This document shows, piece by piece, positions 1-8,716 of a DNA stretch of 64,000 nucleotides. Source of the DNA: Alphaproteobacteria bacterium. Lineage in GTDB: Bacteria; Pseudomonadota; Alphaproteobacteria; GCA-016699305. The notes below the pieces were generated by a model. It had not been told where the DNA came from. It saw only the letters and a program-made list of their open reading frames with translations, and did not search any database. Location: NCBI GenBank assembly GCA_016699305.1, contig CP064970.1, forward strand, positions 1,116,001-1,180,000, written 5' to 3'. How positions within the stretch are numbered: position 1 is the stretch's first letter; each line of letters opens with the position of its first letter. A program made the translations under genes and the position numbers.

Positions 1-14
1 GGGATGGGCGCGGT

Positions 15-2495
15 TTATGTATCGATATTCACCGCGTTCAAGGCGTTTTCCTGGATGAAGTCGCGCCGGGGTTCGACCACGTCGCCCATCAGGGTCGAGA
101 AGACTTGATCGGCTTCTTCCGCATGCTCCACATGCACCTGCAACAACGTACGGCTGGCCGGGTTCAGCGTGGTTTCCCACAACTGCTCGGGGTTCATTTC
201 GCCAAGACCTTTATACCGCTGCATGCTGGCGCCCTGACGGCCCAGTTCAAGCAAGGCATCGACCAATGTGCCGGGGCCGGGAATCCAACGATCTTCGCCG
301 CGCCCCTTGCGTGTGCGCAGATGCACCCCTTCGGTCCAGGGCAGATCCATGCCCGAAAGTGCCTCACGCAGACGGCGCGCTTCGGCACTGCCCAGCAAGG
401 CCGCATCCAAACGCACCACATGTTCGACGCCATGGCGAGTCCAGGACAGGCGCAAACCGCCTTCGGAATCCGCCGTCCCCTTCCAGATCGGCGTGCCCTT
501 GGCCCCGCCCAGATTCTTTTCGCTCAGCCATGCGGCCAATTGCGTGGCCCGCTCCGGCGCTTTTTCAGGAGATTCGATGGTCAGCGCGCCCAGCAGGGCC
601 GCTTGCTCGATCACCTCGGCCGCGCCGCCCGCATGACGGGCCAATGAGGCCGCCGCCGCGCGCGCCGCGCGTGCCCCCTGTAACAAAGCGATCCACTGTT
701 CGCCGCCGCGCGTCTGGCCGCCGGGCAAGATCAAATCGGCCTCGGCCGTCGCGCAATCCAACAGATGGGCGTCAAGCTGCGCGTCGTCCTTTAAGTACCG
801 CTCACGCGCGCCGCCGCGCTTGATACGGTACAAAGGCGGCTGGGCGATATACAAATAGCCCCGCTCAATCAGCTCGGGCATATAGCGGAAGAAGAAGGTC
901 AGCAACAAGGTGCGGATATGACTGCCGTCCACGTCGGCATCGGTCATGATGACGACCTTGTGATAACGCGACTTTTCTACGTTGAATTCTTCCGGACCGA
1001 TGCTGGTGCCCAGCGCCGTGATCAACGTGCCGATTTCGGCCGAGGACAACATGCGGTCGAACCGCGCGCGCTCGACATTCAATATCTTGCCGCGTAGCGG
1101 CAAAATGGCCTGATATTTGCGATTGCGCCCCAATTTGGCCGAGCCGCCTGCCGAGTCGCCCTCGACGATGAACAATTCGCAAAGGGCCGGATTGCGTTCT
1201 TGGCAATCGGCCAGCTTGCCCGGCAACGAGGCCGTGTCCAAAGCGCCCTTGCGCCGGGTCAGCTCACGCGCCTTGCGCGCCGCTTCGCGCGCGGCGGCGG
1301 CCTCCAGGGCCTTTTGCACCACCTTGCGCGCGTCCGCAGGATGCTCCTCGAACCATTGCTGCAAACGCTCAGCCACCAAGGACTCGACCACGGGCCGCAC
1401 CTCGGAGGAAACCAGCTTGTCCTTGGTCTGGCTGGAGAATTTGGGGTCGGGCACCTTGACAGACAGCACGCAGGTGAGCCCCTCGCGCGCGTCGTCGCCG
1501 GCCAGCTCGACCTTGGCCTTTTTCGCAAGCCCCGATTCCTCGGCATAGCGATTAACTTCGCGCGTCAACGCGCCGCGAAAGCCCGCCATATGCGTGCCGC
1601 CATCCCGTTGAGGGATGTTGTTGGTAAAGCACAGCATGGTTTCGTGATAGGCCTCGGTCCATTCCAAGGCCATCTCGACCGTGATGCCGGCCTGTTCTTT
1701 GATCAAGGTGACGGGCGCGCCATGCAGCGCGGTCTTGGACCGATCCAACCACGCGACATAGGCAGCCAGGCCGCCCTCATAATGCATTTCCGATACGCGC
1801 GGCTCGGGACCGCGACGATCCTCTAAGATCATCGAGACGCCCGAATTCAAAAAGGCCAATTCGCGCAAACGGTGTTCCAGGGTGTTGAAGTCATAGTCCA
1901 ACACATTACGAAACACATCGCGCGAGGCCATGAAGGTGACCTCGGTTCCCGTGCGGTCGCCGCAAGGGCCGACCGCCTTAAGCGGCGCTTGCGCCACGCC
2001 GTCGCAAAAACGCATGGACCATTCCTGGCCCTGACGCCAAATGCGCAGGTCCAAGGTGGAGGACAAGGCGTTGACCACCGACACGCCCACCCCGTGCAAG
2101 CCACCCGAAACCTTATAGGCGTTCTGATTAAACTTGCCGCCCGCATGCAGCTGGGTCATCACGACTTCCGCCGCCGACACGCCTTCTTCTGAATGGATAT
2201 CCACCGGAATGCCGCGCCCCTGGTCCGAGACGCTGGCCGAGCCATCGGCATGCAAGATCACATGCACGCATTTGCCGTGACCGCCCAAGGCTTCGTCGAT
2301 GGAATTATCCACCACCTCATAGACCATATGATGCAGGCCCGAGCCGTCATCGGTATCCCCGATATACATGCCCGGTCGCTTGCGGACGGCATCAAGGCCG
2401 CGCAGAACCTTGATCGATTCCGCGCCATAGGAATCCGGCAGCGAGTCGATGATCGTCGGCTCGGTTTCGGCGTGTTCTGCAAGATGTGCGTTCAT
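15..2495 (-). CDS. gyrB: DNA gyrase subunit B
   Basis: ATPase subunit of DNA gyrase, which introduces negative supercoils together with GyrA. About 826 residues from the chosen start. The GHKL ATPase site is visible as EVVDNSIDE near residues 60-68; the TOPRIM domain has EGDSAGGSA and the DADVDGSH metal motif; the C-terminus has QRYKGLGEMNPEQLW. Between TOPRIM and the C-terminal motif lies the long insert (about 170 residues) usual for Gram-negative GyrB. The reading frame is open 23 codons further upstream, but MNAHLAEH at 2493-2495 gives the expected N-terminal length and the upstream extension does not look like GyrB. The SerC-like gene lies 113 bases upstream on the same strand. Confidence 0.97.
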   Translation of the reverse strand: MNAHLAEHAETEPTIIDSLPDSYGAESIKVLRGLDAVRKRPGMYIGDTDDGSGLHHMVYEVVDNSIDEALGGHGKCVHVILHADGSASVSDQGRGIPVDIHSEEGVSAAEVVMTQLHAGGKFNQNAYKVSGGLHGVGVSVVNALSSTLDLRIWRQGQEWSMRFCDGVAQAPLKAVGPCGDRTGTEVTFMASRDVFRNVLDYDFNTLEHRLRELAFLNSGVSMILEDRRGPEPRVSEMHYEGGLAAYVAWLDRSKTALHGAPVTLIKEQAGITVEMALEWTEAYHETMLCFTNNIPQRDGGTHMAGFRGALTREVNRYAEESGLAKKAKVELAGDDAREGLTCVLSVKVPDPKFSSQTKDKLVSSEVRPVVESLVAERLQQWFEEHPADARKVVQKALEAAAAREAARKARELTRRKGALDTASLPGKLADCQERNPALCELFIVEGDSAGGSAKLGRNRKYQAILPLRGKILNVERARFDRMLSSAEIGTLITALGTSIGPEEFNVEKSRYHKVVIMTDADVDGSHIRTLLLTFFFRYMPELIERGYLYIAQPPLYRIKRGGARERYLKDDAQLDAHLLDCATAEADLILPGGQTRGGEQWIALLQGARAARAAAASLARHAGGAAEVIEQAALLGALTIESPEKAPERATQLAAWLSEKNLGGAKGTPIWKGTADSEGGLRLSWTRHGVEHVVRLDAALLGSAEARRLREALSGMDLPWTEGVHLRTRKGRGEDRWIPGPGTLVDALLELGRQGASMQRYKGLGEMNPEQLWETTLNPASRTLLQVHVEHAEEADQVFSTLMGDVVEPRRDFIQENALNAVNIDT

Positions 2496-2608
2496 GCTTG
2501 GCACCCTAGCAGATCGCAGGAAAAATGGGGGAATTTTTCCTTCCCGGCGCAACGAAAAAAACATTCATTATCAATTCGTTGGGTTCCCATAAATCGCGCA
2601 ATGACGAT

Positions 2609-3730
2609 CTATTCCATCTCCATCGCCGCGCGCGTCAGATTTTGTCCCAGTCGAAGGGCTGTTTCCGTCTCGACCACGGGCCCCAAGCATAGCTGCAAAA
2701 CGGCATCCGAACCAGGCAAAGGGGCCACACCATACGCCACGCCGCTTGCGGCCAGGACATCCAGCAGACACGCGCGCCAGGCTTTTTTCTCATCCCGTGT
2801 CAGGCTTTGCGCGGGACCTGCAGGCTTCAGGCACAAGCGACCGGGCGAAAGCCATTCTTCGCGTTCGGGCACGGGGGCCAAGACCGGGCAGGATTCCAGG
2901 CCATCCAACACCGCTTGGGTATTGGCCCGGGTTCTTTCCATCAAGGCCGCCGCGCCGCCGACCGACTCCGCCCAAATCAAAGCATCCAGGCCGTCGGCAA
3001 AATCAATATCGGAAAGCGACCAGGCCGTGCCCAAATCCGAGGCTTCCAATGCCAGCACCGCCGGAATCGGCCAGGTCGGTTGATACTGGGCCAGACGATC
3101 CATGGCCTGGGGCGACAATGCCACCAAGCCCAAACCCGGCGCGGCCCCGAGGCCCGAGAACAGCCCCAAGGCCACTGCGTCGAATTGCCTCCAGGGCAAA
3201 GGCTGGGTAAAGGCGGCCGCGCTGGCATCGCACAGCACCAAACCGGCGCGGTCACGCAACACCCACGAGGCATCGGGCACGCGCACACCCGCCCCCGGCG
3301 CGCACCATGTCAGCACAATGTCGTGATGCGCGAAGCTGCGCGTCAGATCGGGCAGGCCGCCATCGGCGGCCATGAAGCAGCGAGTCTCGGGCACCTGCAA
3401 TTGGCGGGTCACCGTCTCCATCCAGCCGCGCCCCACGACATCCCAGGCAAAGACATCCACCGGCTGCGGCCCCAACATAGACCATAAGACGGACTCGAAC
3501 GCGCCCGTCTCGCCCGCCGTCTTGGCCATCAACACATAATCGTCAGGCAACGCCAATAAATGGCGGCAGCGATCGAGCATTTCGTTCATATCGGCCACCG
3601 CCGCGCCTTCGGTCAGGCGCGCCAAACCGGCCAGGCTCCAGCCCGGCCGCTTGCGCCCCGGCCCGAACCAGCAGGCATTCGAATCATGTTCCGTTGCAAT
3701 CGCCATCACCTTGCTTGAAAGCACGACCAT
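2609..3730 (-). CDS. SerC-like aminotransferase-fold protein lacking the PLP lysine
   Basis: The whole length resembles alphaproteobacterial phosphoserine aminotransferase (SerC, PLP fold type I): KRPGWSL near the N-terminus, GVRVPDASW, LCDASAAAF with the conserved Asp, and ALSPQAMDRL. Where SerC has the Schiff-base lysine motif SWQKVLGGE, this protein reads GLFSGLGAA, so the lysine is Ser at about residue 193. The N-terminal GRSHR substrate motif is also gone (LTEGAAV). Known of the family: the lysine is essential for transamination. Inferred: not an active SerC; perhaps a structural or regulatory paralogue, or a decaying gene kept open. A GTG start at 3733, ATG at 3730 and ATG at 3706 are all possible; none has a strong ribosome binding site. 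Confidence 0.75.
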   Translation of the reverse strand: MVVLSSKVMAIATEHDSNACWFGPGRKRPGWSLAGLARLTEGAAVADMNEMLDRCRHLLALPDDYVLMAKTAGETGAFESVLWSMLGPQPVDVFAWDVVGRGWMETVTRQLQVPETRCFMAADGGLPDLTRSFAHHDIVLTWCAPGAGVRVPDASWVLRDRAGLVLCDASAAAFTQPLPWRQFDAVALGLFSGLGAAPGLGLVALSPQAMDRLAQYQPTWPIPAVLALEASDLGTAWSLSDIDFADGLDALIWAESVGGAAALMERTRANTQAVLDGLESCPVLAPVPEREEWLSPGRLCLKPAGPAQSLTRDEKKAWRACLLDVLAASGVAYGVAPLPGSDAVLQLCLGPVVETETALRLGQNLTRAAMEME

Positions 3731-3783
3731 CACGAGCGGTCAAGACATCTGCGCCCTAGACACTGTGAACAAGGCTGTTGTTT

Positions 3784-3900
3784 GGATGAAGAGTCTGCGA
3801 TTCAACACCAGCGTAAACGACAGGTGATGGATGCCGCCTGCGCGAGCATGACTAAGTTGAGAGGGTCGTTTTCATATGAACACGGCACGTTTTGTTGCGG
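3784..3900 (+). repeat. Dispersed palindromic repeat, left-arm copy
   Basis: This stretch matches 41030-41150 over about 115 bases (AGCGTAA-CG-CAGGTGATGGATGCC, CGCGAGCATGACTAA, ATGAA-ACGGCA blocks). It is the left arm and centre of the element that is complete at 41063-41207; the right arm is missing here, where the 3' end of the SH3 gene begins. The rest of 3731-3902 holds no gene I can support. Confidence 0.6.
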
Positions 3901-3902
3901 CC

Positions 3903-4514
3903 CTACTCCACCACTTCCTTGGAATAGGCACCCCAAAAAGACGTTTTGGGCAGCCAGCCGCATGTGCCGTCGAAACAGGCGCGGCACCAAGCGGGTTGAC
4001 ATTTCTCGAGACGGCCAACGGCACCCGGCTCGATCCAGGCTTCAAGACCTGCGCCGGATTCGGGCTTAGCCACCAAGGCACGGCGTTCCTTGCCGGTCAC
4101 CACAAGACTGCGCTTGCCAGAAAGCATATTGCGCTGAACCCATCCGGTTGCGCCCTCTATGTCGCGCACCTGCCGCCATGTATCGAACTCGGCTACGATC
4201 TCGACCGGCAAGCCCTGACGTTTGAACACCCAGGCGATGGGATAACGTGTTCCAGGTCCCGCGCGGAAATTGACATGATCCGAGCGCAGCGCGGCAAAGC
4301 GCGGCAACGGTAACCCCGATCCTTTGCGCGCGGCGGGAATGGCCACTCCAGCTTTGGTTTGCTTGGGAGCGGCAGCGACAGGCGTATCCTCCTCCTCGCT
4401 TGCATCCTCCGCCATCGGTCCGGCCAAGGCCGCGGTCACGCCCGCGCCAATCAGCAAAAAAACGAAGATCGCCACGCCCAACCCATAGCGGCGTATATCC
4501 CTTAGGCCGACCAT
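3903..4514 (-). CDS. SH3-domain protein with N-terminal membrane anchor or signal peptide
   Basis: A hydrophobic stretch at about residues 12-32 (VAIFVFLLIGAGVTAALAG) is followed by a low-complexity acidic linker and two bacterial SH3-like segments. The first is the clearest: HVNFRAGPGTRYPIAWVFKRQ with WRQVRDIEGATGWV. The second ends CFDGTCGWLPKTSFWGAY. Such YgiM/SH3b-type proteins usually sit in the periplasm and bind the cell wall or partner proteins. The ATG at 4512-4514 overlaps the stop of the upstream Trm112 gene (TGATG); a GTG one codon further upstream is also open. Co-transcription with trm112, the Lon-domain gene and cnoX is likely. Exact role unknown. Confidence 0.8.
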   Translation of the reverse strand: MVGLRDIRRYGLGVAIFVFLLIGAGVTAALAGPMAEDASEEEDTPVAAAPKQTKAGVAIPAARKGSGLPLPRFAALRSDHVNFRAGPGTRYPIAWVFKRQGLPVEIVAEFDTWRQVRDIEGATGWVQRNMLSGKRSLVVTGKERRALVAKPESGAGLEAWIEPGAVGRLEKCQPAWCRACFDGTCGWLPKTSFWGAYSKEVVE

Positions 4515-4738
4515 CACGCCCCCGGCTTACGGTCGGCGCGGCGATGCCTGGGGACCGTTTCTTCTTCCAGGTGCCGCGCTTCGTCAGCCAACAGAATGGG
4601 GATGCCGTCGCGGATCGGATAGGCTAGCCCTGCCTTGTCGCTTATCAGTTCTTGAAGCTCTTGGTCATAGCGCAAACGGCCGCGCGTGACCGGGCAGACC
4701 AGCATCTCCAGCAATTTCGGATCAAGAGCATTGTCCAT
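4514..4738 (-). CDS. Trm112 family protein (YcaR-like)
   Basis: Short protein of 74 residues beginning MDNALDPKLLEMLVCPVTRG, followed by LRYD and LAYPIRDGIPILL, the hallmark of the Trm112/YcaR (UPF0434) family. Only one Cys (in LVCP) of the zinc-binding set of eukaryotic Trm112 is present, as in many bacterial members. The start at 4736-4738 is preceded by AAGGAG seven bases upstream, which is better than the upstream in-frame ATG at 4762. In alphaproteobacteria this gene commonly follows cnoX and the Lon N-domain gene, exactly as here. Proposed role: small partner protein for methyltransferases; not shown by the sequence. Confidence 0.9.
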   Translation of the reverse strand: MDNALDPKLLEMLVCPVTRGRLRYDQELQELISDKAGLAYPIRDGIPILLADEARHLEEETVPRHRRADRKPGA

Positions 4739-4768
4739 CACATCTCTCCTTACCACGAACAATCGGCC

Positions 4769-5461
4769 TTAATGCACAGGCGGATCGCCGTGAGGGTCCA
4801 GCGTGGCCATGCGCAGCAGGACCGTCATCAGGTCGGACCGTTCTTCCAGCGTGCGCGCCTCCAACAAGGCCTGCTTTTCGCCCGAGCTAAACGGACACAC
4901 CATCGTCAACGAGCTCACAAGACGTTCGACAGGGGCCTGTGACATGGCCTCCCAATCCGCCTCGACCCGTCCAATTTTTAGATAGCCGCGCAGGGCCTGA
5001 AGCAAGGCGGCGCGGTCCACCGATTCCGCCGTTTCAGGCGATTCCTGGCCCATATCATGCAAGAAATCATCCCATGACGGGCGTATGCGGCGATAGCCGC
5101 GATCCTCTGTCAATTCCTCAGCCACATGGAAACGACACTGACCGGCCAAAGTAATCAGAAAGCGCCCGTCTTCGGTTTCCGAAAAAGCGGTGATGCGCCC
5201 GGCGCAACCGGTGCCGTACAAGCGCGGCACCAAAATGTCTGTGGCGGTTTCCATGGGCTGAATCATGCCGATCATGCGATACTCGCGCAAGGCATCCTCG
5301 ACCATGGCCAGATAGCGCGGCTCGAAAATGTTCAAGGGCAAGCGTCCGCCCGGCAGCAGAACCACGCCATCCACCGGAAACACAGGCAGGCTATCGGGCA
5401 ATGCCTGGGAAGACGCTGACGGATGGGATCGGGCGGCAGGTTTGGCGGTCGTCATGGTCAC
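4769..5461 (-). CDS. LON peptidase substrate-binding domain protein
   Basis: Stand-alone Lon N-terminal (LAN/PUA-like) domain of about 230 residues: LPVFPVDGVVLLPGGRLPLNIFEPRY at residues 24-49, GCAGRITAFSETEDGRFLITLAGQ in the middle. There is no AAA or protease domain, so this is not Lon itself; such proteins are thought to bind substrates or partners. The start codon is GTG at 5459-5461, overlapping the TGA of cnoX as GTGA, so the two are probably translationally coupled. An ATG two codons later is an alternative. The order cnoX-lonN-trm112 is conserved in alphaproteobacteria. Confidence 0.9.
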   Translation of the reverse strand: MTMTTAKPAARSHPSASSQALPDSLPVFPVDGVVLLPGGRLPLNIFEPRYLAMVEDALREYRMIGMIQPMETATDILVPRLYGTGCAGRITAFSETEDGRFLITLAGQCRFHVAEELTEDRGYRRIRPSWDDFLHDMGQESPETAESVDRAALLQALRGYLKIGRVEADWEAMSQAPVERLVSSLTMVCPFSSGEKQALLEARTLEERSDLMTVLLRMATLDPHGDPPVH

Positions 5462-6435
5462 GAGAACAACAGCGAGGACAAACGCTTGCGGGCCGAGACG
5501 GTCAAGGGGTCGCCCCCGCCCATGACCTCGAAGAATTTCAGCAATTGCTTACGCGCTTGCTGCTCGTTCCAATTGCGGTCGGCGCGGATAATCTCGATCA
5601 AGGCATCCACCGCTTCCTCGCGTCGGCCCAAACCGAAGGCGGCGACCGCCCAGTCATGGCGGGCCTGATGATCGCCCGGATGGCTGGCCAAACGCTGCTC
5701 CAGCGCCGCCAGCTCGCCCGCATCCCCGGCCGAGGCCAAAACCTCCAGACCGGCGCGGACGGGATCAAACGCCTTATCCGCGATCAGCTCGGGCGGCAAT
5801 TGGCCCCAGTGTTCTTGCACCTCGGCCACGCGATTTTGTCCCAAAAGACTGCGCAGCCAACCGGCCACGGCGCCGGGATGCTCCGGGGCGTGTTCGACCG
5901 CATGCATAAAAGCGGCCTCGGCCCCGGTGAAATCATGGGCGGCCAGCGCCTCCTGCCCGGCCTTGACCAGGGCCTCGACATCATGCCCGTCATCGGGCAA
6001 GGCCCCGCCCCCCGCTTGGCCGGCCAGCATCAGCAATCGCTGGATAAAGGTTTTGATCTGAGCTTCGGGCACGCTGCCCATAAAGGCATCGGCCAATTGC
6101 CCCTGAAAAAAGGCATAGACCGCAGGCACGGACTGGATACGCAATTGCTGAGCCAGGGCCTGATTTTTATCCACGTCGATCTTGACCATGCGCAACGCGC
6201 CCTTGGCCGCCGTCACATGCTTTTCCAGCACAGGCCCCAACTGCTTGCACGGGCCGCACCAGGTGGCCCAAAAATCCACGATCACCGGCACGTTCATCGA
6301 GGCTTCGATCACATCGCTCATGAAGCTGCGTTGATCGCTGTCCTTGATAAGAGGCGCATCCGCCATCGGTGCCGCGCCGCTTTGGGATAGATTCGCCAAC
6401 ACGATTGCTGTGCCTCCCGCCCGTTCCGGTTCCAT
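5458..6435 (-). CDS. cnoX: Thioredoxin-TPR co-chaperone (CnoX/YbbN family)
   Basis: N-terminal thioredoxin domain with FWATWCGPCKQLGP (active-site-like WCGPC at about residues 58-62) and the cis-proline loop IQSVPAVYAF, followed by a C-terminal TPR-like half (ALAAHDFTGAEAAFMHAVEHAP, then LGRREEAVDALIEIIRADRNWN). Length 325 residues is usual for CnoX/YbbN, a holdase and redox co-chaperone that hands substrates to GroEL or DnaK. Here the CGPC motif is intact, so thiol exchange is possible. First gene of the cnoX-lonN-trm112-SH3 run; ATG at 6435, with a second possible start 23 codons later. Confidence 0.9.
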   Translation of the reverse strand: MEPERAGGTAIVLANLSQSGAAPMADAPLIKDSDQRSFMSDVIEASMNVPVIVDFWATWCGPCKQLGPVLEKHVTAAKGALRMVKIDVDKNQALAQQLRIQSVPAVYAFFQGQLADAFMGSVPEAQIKTFIQRLLMLAGQAGGGALPDDGHDVEALVKAGQEALAAHDFTGAEAAFMHAVEHAPEHPGAVAGWLRSLLGQNRVAEVQEHWGQLPPELIADKAFDPVRAGLEVLASAGDAGELAALEQRLASHPGDHQARHDWAVAAFGLGRREEAVDALIEIIRADRNWNEQQARKQLLKFFEVMGGGDPLTVSARKRLSSLLFS

Positions 6436-6665
6436 GGCGGCCTTGACCCATCAAGGTGCCTGTCCTATTGCGCGCATTATCCCGTTTTATGCGGCGTCAT
6501 GCAATCATTGTGGAATCTGCGTTAAGCTGTCTATGGCTGCCCAAGATCAGCCTTGCTTGGCGTCAAGCTTCGCGCAAGGCGCGCAACAGAGGGGGCAACA
6601 CCGCATCCACGGAATTCATACACGATGTGGGCCTGATTATTATGGGCAGACCCGCACGGAGGCTA
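6436..6665. other. Intergenic region upstream of cnoX
   Basis: About 230 bases between cnoX and the HD-GYP-like gene, both on the minus strand. It should hold the cnoX promoter. I see no RNA gene, no convincing terminator hairpin and no protein with family features in it. Confidence 0.5.
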
Positions 6666-7979
6666 TCAGCCGATGATCTGCGGAGGTGGCGTCTGGGGCA
6701 ACGACGATGGCGCAACAGATTCCGAACCGACCACCCACTCGGGTTTGCCGTCGCGGTTTTCCACATAATTGGCCAGCGCCAGCACGATCTTGCGGTCATA
6801 CAGCGTGTCCATATTCTTCATCAACGAAGATATGGCATCGGATGCGGCGATACCGGGGCGATGCGCACGTGGACTGACCAGGGCAACGAAGGCGTTCGCC
6901 ACCGAAGTGATGCGTGCCGTGGTTAGGATATCGTCGCCGCGCCGCCCTTCGGGAGCGCCGGTACCGTCGTAATGTTCCAGAATTTGGCGCAAGGTGGGCA
7001 CAACGGGTAGCTCGAATTCGATCAGCGAAAGGATGTCGGCCGAGTTCAAGATGGCCTCGCGCACTTGTTTGAGCTCGTCCGGCAGCAAGGGCGTGTTCTT
7101 GGTCAAGATGGCGCGCGGCACCAACACTTTACCAAAATTCATCAACAGTCCCGCGATCTGCGCCGTTTCACATTCGCTGTCCGTCAGGCCCATTTCCTCG
7201 GCGATGGCGCGGGCGATTTGGCCCACGCGCAGGGAATGGCCGGCGGCATAGGGGTCGCGCCGATCCACCACGGCCACCAGAGTATCCAAAATCTGGCGCA
7301 ACATGCGTTCGCGCCGCTCGCGTTCAATCATCACGCCGGTGATGTCGTCCTCGGTGACCAGGACGGCACCGGTCATCATGGGGCTAGAGGGGAGGGGAAT
7401 ATGGTAGGTCTGCAGGAATTGCAACGCGCCTCCCATATCAATGCGGTCCAAGGTCACGATGGGCGCCTTCTCTTCGCGCGCTTCGCGCAAGCGTCCTTGC
7501 AGACGGCGGGCGCGGCGCGGGCCCAGAACCTGTTCCAGGCTATGCCCCATTATTTCATCGACCTCCATACCCACCTGAGTCGCAGCCTCGCTGTTGGCGA
7601 AGATATATCGGCCCTCGGCATTGAGGATGGCGATCATACGCGGCTGATTGTCGGCCACCAGGCGCAGCAGGTCATGCTCATAGCGGATGCGACGTTGCAG
7701 CTCCGCGATCCTGCGGCCGGATTGGTCGCGCGCGTCTTTTTCTCCCAAGCGCCAACCGGCGAAGGCCGATAGGGTTCCACCAAACATAAAAGCCGCGACG
7801 GCGTTCCACGAGGTGACCGTGGCATTGGCCGCCAGCAGATAGATGCCAATAAGGATCATGATTCCCGAGGCGATCGCAGCTGTCCAAGCGATAATCTCCC
7901 CCCAATGCGCTCGAATGTTCTGGGCAGAGATAAAGGGACTTTTGCGTGGGTCGCTTGGCGCGCGGGATGTGTTCATCAT
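6666..7979 (-). CDS. Membrane PAS / degenerate HD-GYP protein
   Basis: Two N-terminal membrane segments (about residues 29-50 and 57-77), a short coiled linker, a PAS domain (about 105-215, IAILNAEGRYIFANSEAA) and a C-terminal HD-GYP-type domain (about 225-410, RDPYAAGHSLRVGQIARAIA). Key positions are altered: the HD pair of the usual LHDIGKI reads LMNFGKV (Met280-Asn281), and the HHERxDGxGYP segment reads EHYDGTGAPEG. Known: HD-GYP enzymes hydrolyse cyclic di-GMP with these metal ligands. Inferred: catalytically dead, perhaps a sensor or scaffold. Its start overlaps the stop of the response regulator gene (ATGA), so it is probably the cognate membrane partner. Confidence 0.85.
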   Translation of the reverse strand: MMNTSRAPSDPRKSPFISAQNIRAHWGEIIAWTAAIASGIMILIGIYLLAANATVTSWNAVAAFMFGGTLSAFAGWRLGEKDARDQSGRRIAELQRRIRYEHDLLRLVADNQPRMIAILNAEGRYIFANSEAATQVGMEVDEIMGHSLEQVLGPRRARRLQGRLREAREEKAPIVTLDRIDMGGALQFLQTYHIPLPSSPMMTGAVLVTEDDITGVMIERERRERMLRQILDTLVAVVDRRDPYAAGHSLRVGQIARAIAEEMGLTDSECETAQIAGLLMNFGKVLVPRAILTKNTPLLPDELKQVREAILNSADILSLIEFELPVVPTLRQILEHYDGTGAPEGRRGDDILTTARITSVANAFVALVSPRAHRPGIAASDAISSLMKNMDTLYDRKIVLALANYVENRDGKPEWVVGSESVAPSSLPQTPPPQIIG

Positions 7980-8584
7980 GTTTCCTCGATGGGCTTGTCG
8001 CGTTCTTTGGGGGCACGTTTGCTTAGAATGCGCTGCAACGTGCGGCGATGCATGCGTAAACGGCGGGCGGTTTCCGAGATATTATGGCCGCATTGCTCGT
8101 AAATGCGCTGAATATGCTCCCAACGCACCCGCTCGGCCGACATGGGCATGATGGGTGGCAAAGGCAAAATGCGCTTATCCGCCTGCAAAGAAGCCTCAAT
8201 GGCATCGGCATCGGCGGGCTTGGATAGATAATCCACCGCGCCAGCCTTAATCGCCGCGACGGCCGATGCAATATTACCATAGCCGGTCAAGACGATGATT
8301 CGCGCATCGCGCCGCATTTCCCGCAAGGCGCTGACCACATCCAACCCGTTGCCGTTCTCCAGCAAACGCAAATCAACCACAGCGAAGGCAGGCGCCCGGG
8401 ATCGCGCCATGGCTATTCCTTCGATCGCGGTTCCTGCCTGGAAAACTTTGTATCCTTTGCGTTCCATAGCCTTGGCAAGGCGCGTGCGCAATGGCTCGTC
8501 ATCCTCGACGAGCAACAAGGAACGCTCGCATTCGGCATCCGATTTCAAATCACTGGACATATCCATGGCCGCTGACATGCGCAT
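7976..8584 (-). CDS. regA: RegA/ActR/PrrA-type response regulator
   Basis: Receiver domain (LLLVEDDEPLRTRLAKAMERKG, phosphoacceptor Asp in AVVDLRL, LTGYGNIASAVAAIKAGAVDYLSKP) joined by the family's signature linker PMSAERVRWEHIQRIYEQC to a Fis-type HTH (NISETARRLRMHRRTLQRIL). This is the redox-responsive RegA/ActR/PrrA family that controls respiration, CO2 and nitrogen fixation genes in alphaproteobacteria. About 202 residues; several Met codons lie near the start, with a GTGAGG-like site before the first. The usual neighbour, histidine kinase RegB, is absent; the coupled gene instead encodes a PAS/HD-GYP-like membrane protein. Confidence 0.92.
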   Translation of the reverse strand: MRMSAAMDMSSDLKSDAECERSLLLVEDDEPLRTRLAKAMERKGYKVFQAGTAIEGIAMARSRAPAFAVVDLRLLENGNGLDVVSALREMRRDARIIVLTGYGNIASAVAAIKAGAVDYLSKPADADAIEASLQADKRILPLPPIMPMSAERVRWEHIQRIYEQCGHNISETARRLRMHRRTLQRILSKRAPKERDKPIEET

Positions 8585-8716
8585 GAAACAGCCTCACACG
8601 GGACAAAGTGACGCAACAGACTACAAAGGCTAGGACAAAAAAGCAAAAATTCCCTTATCATCGGCCGTTCCGGACGCGGCGAGGTTATCGCTTTCCGAAT
8701 AAGAGAAAGGTTTCCT

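Noticed and set aside
5401..6390. Plus-strand frame of about 330 codons over cnoX
   Set aside because: Antisense of CnoX, whose thioredoxin and TPR motifs are clear.
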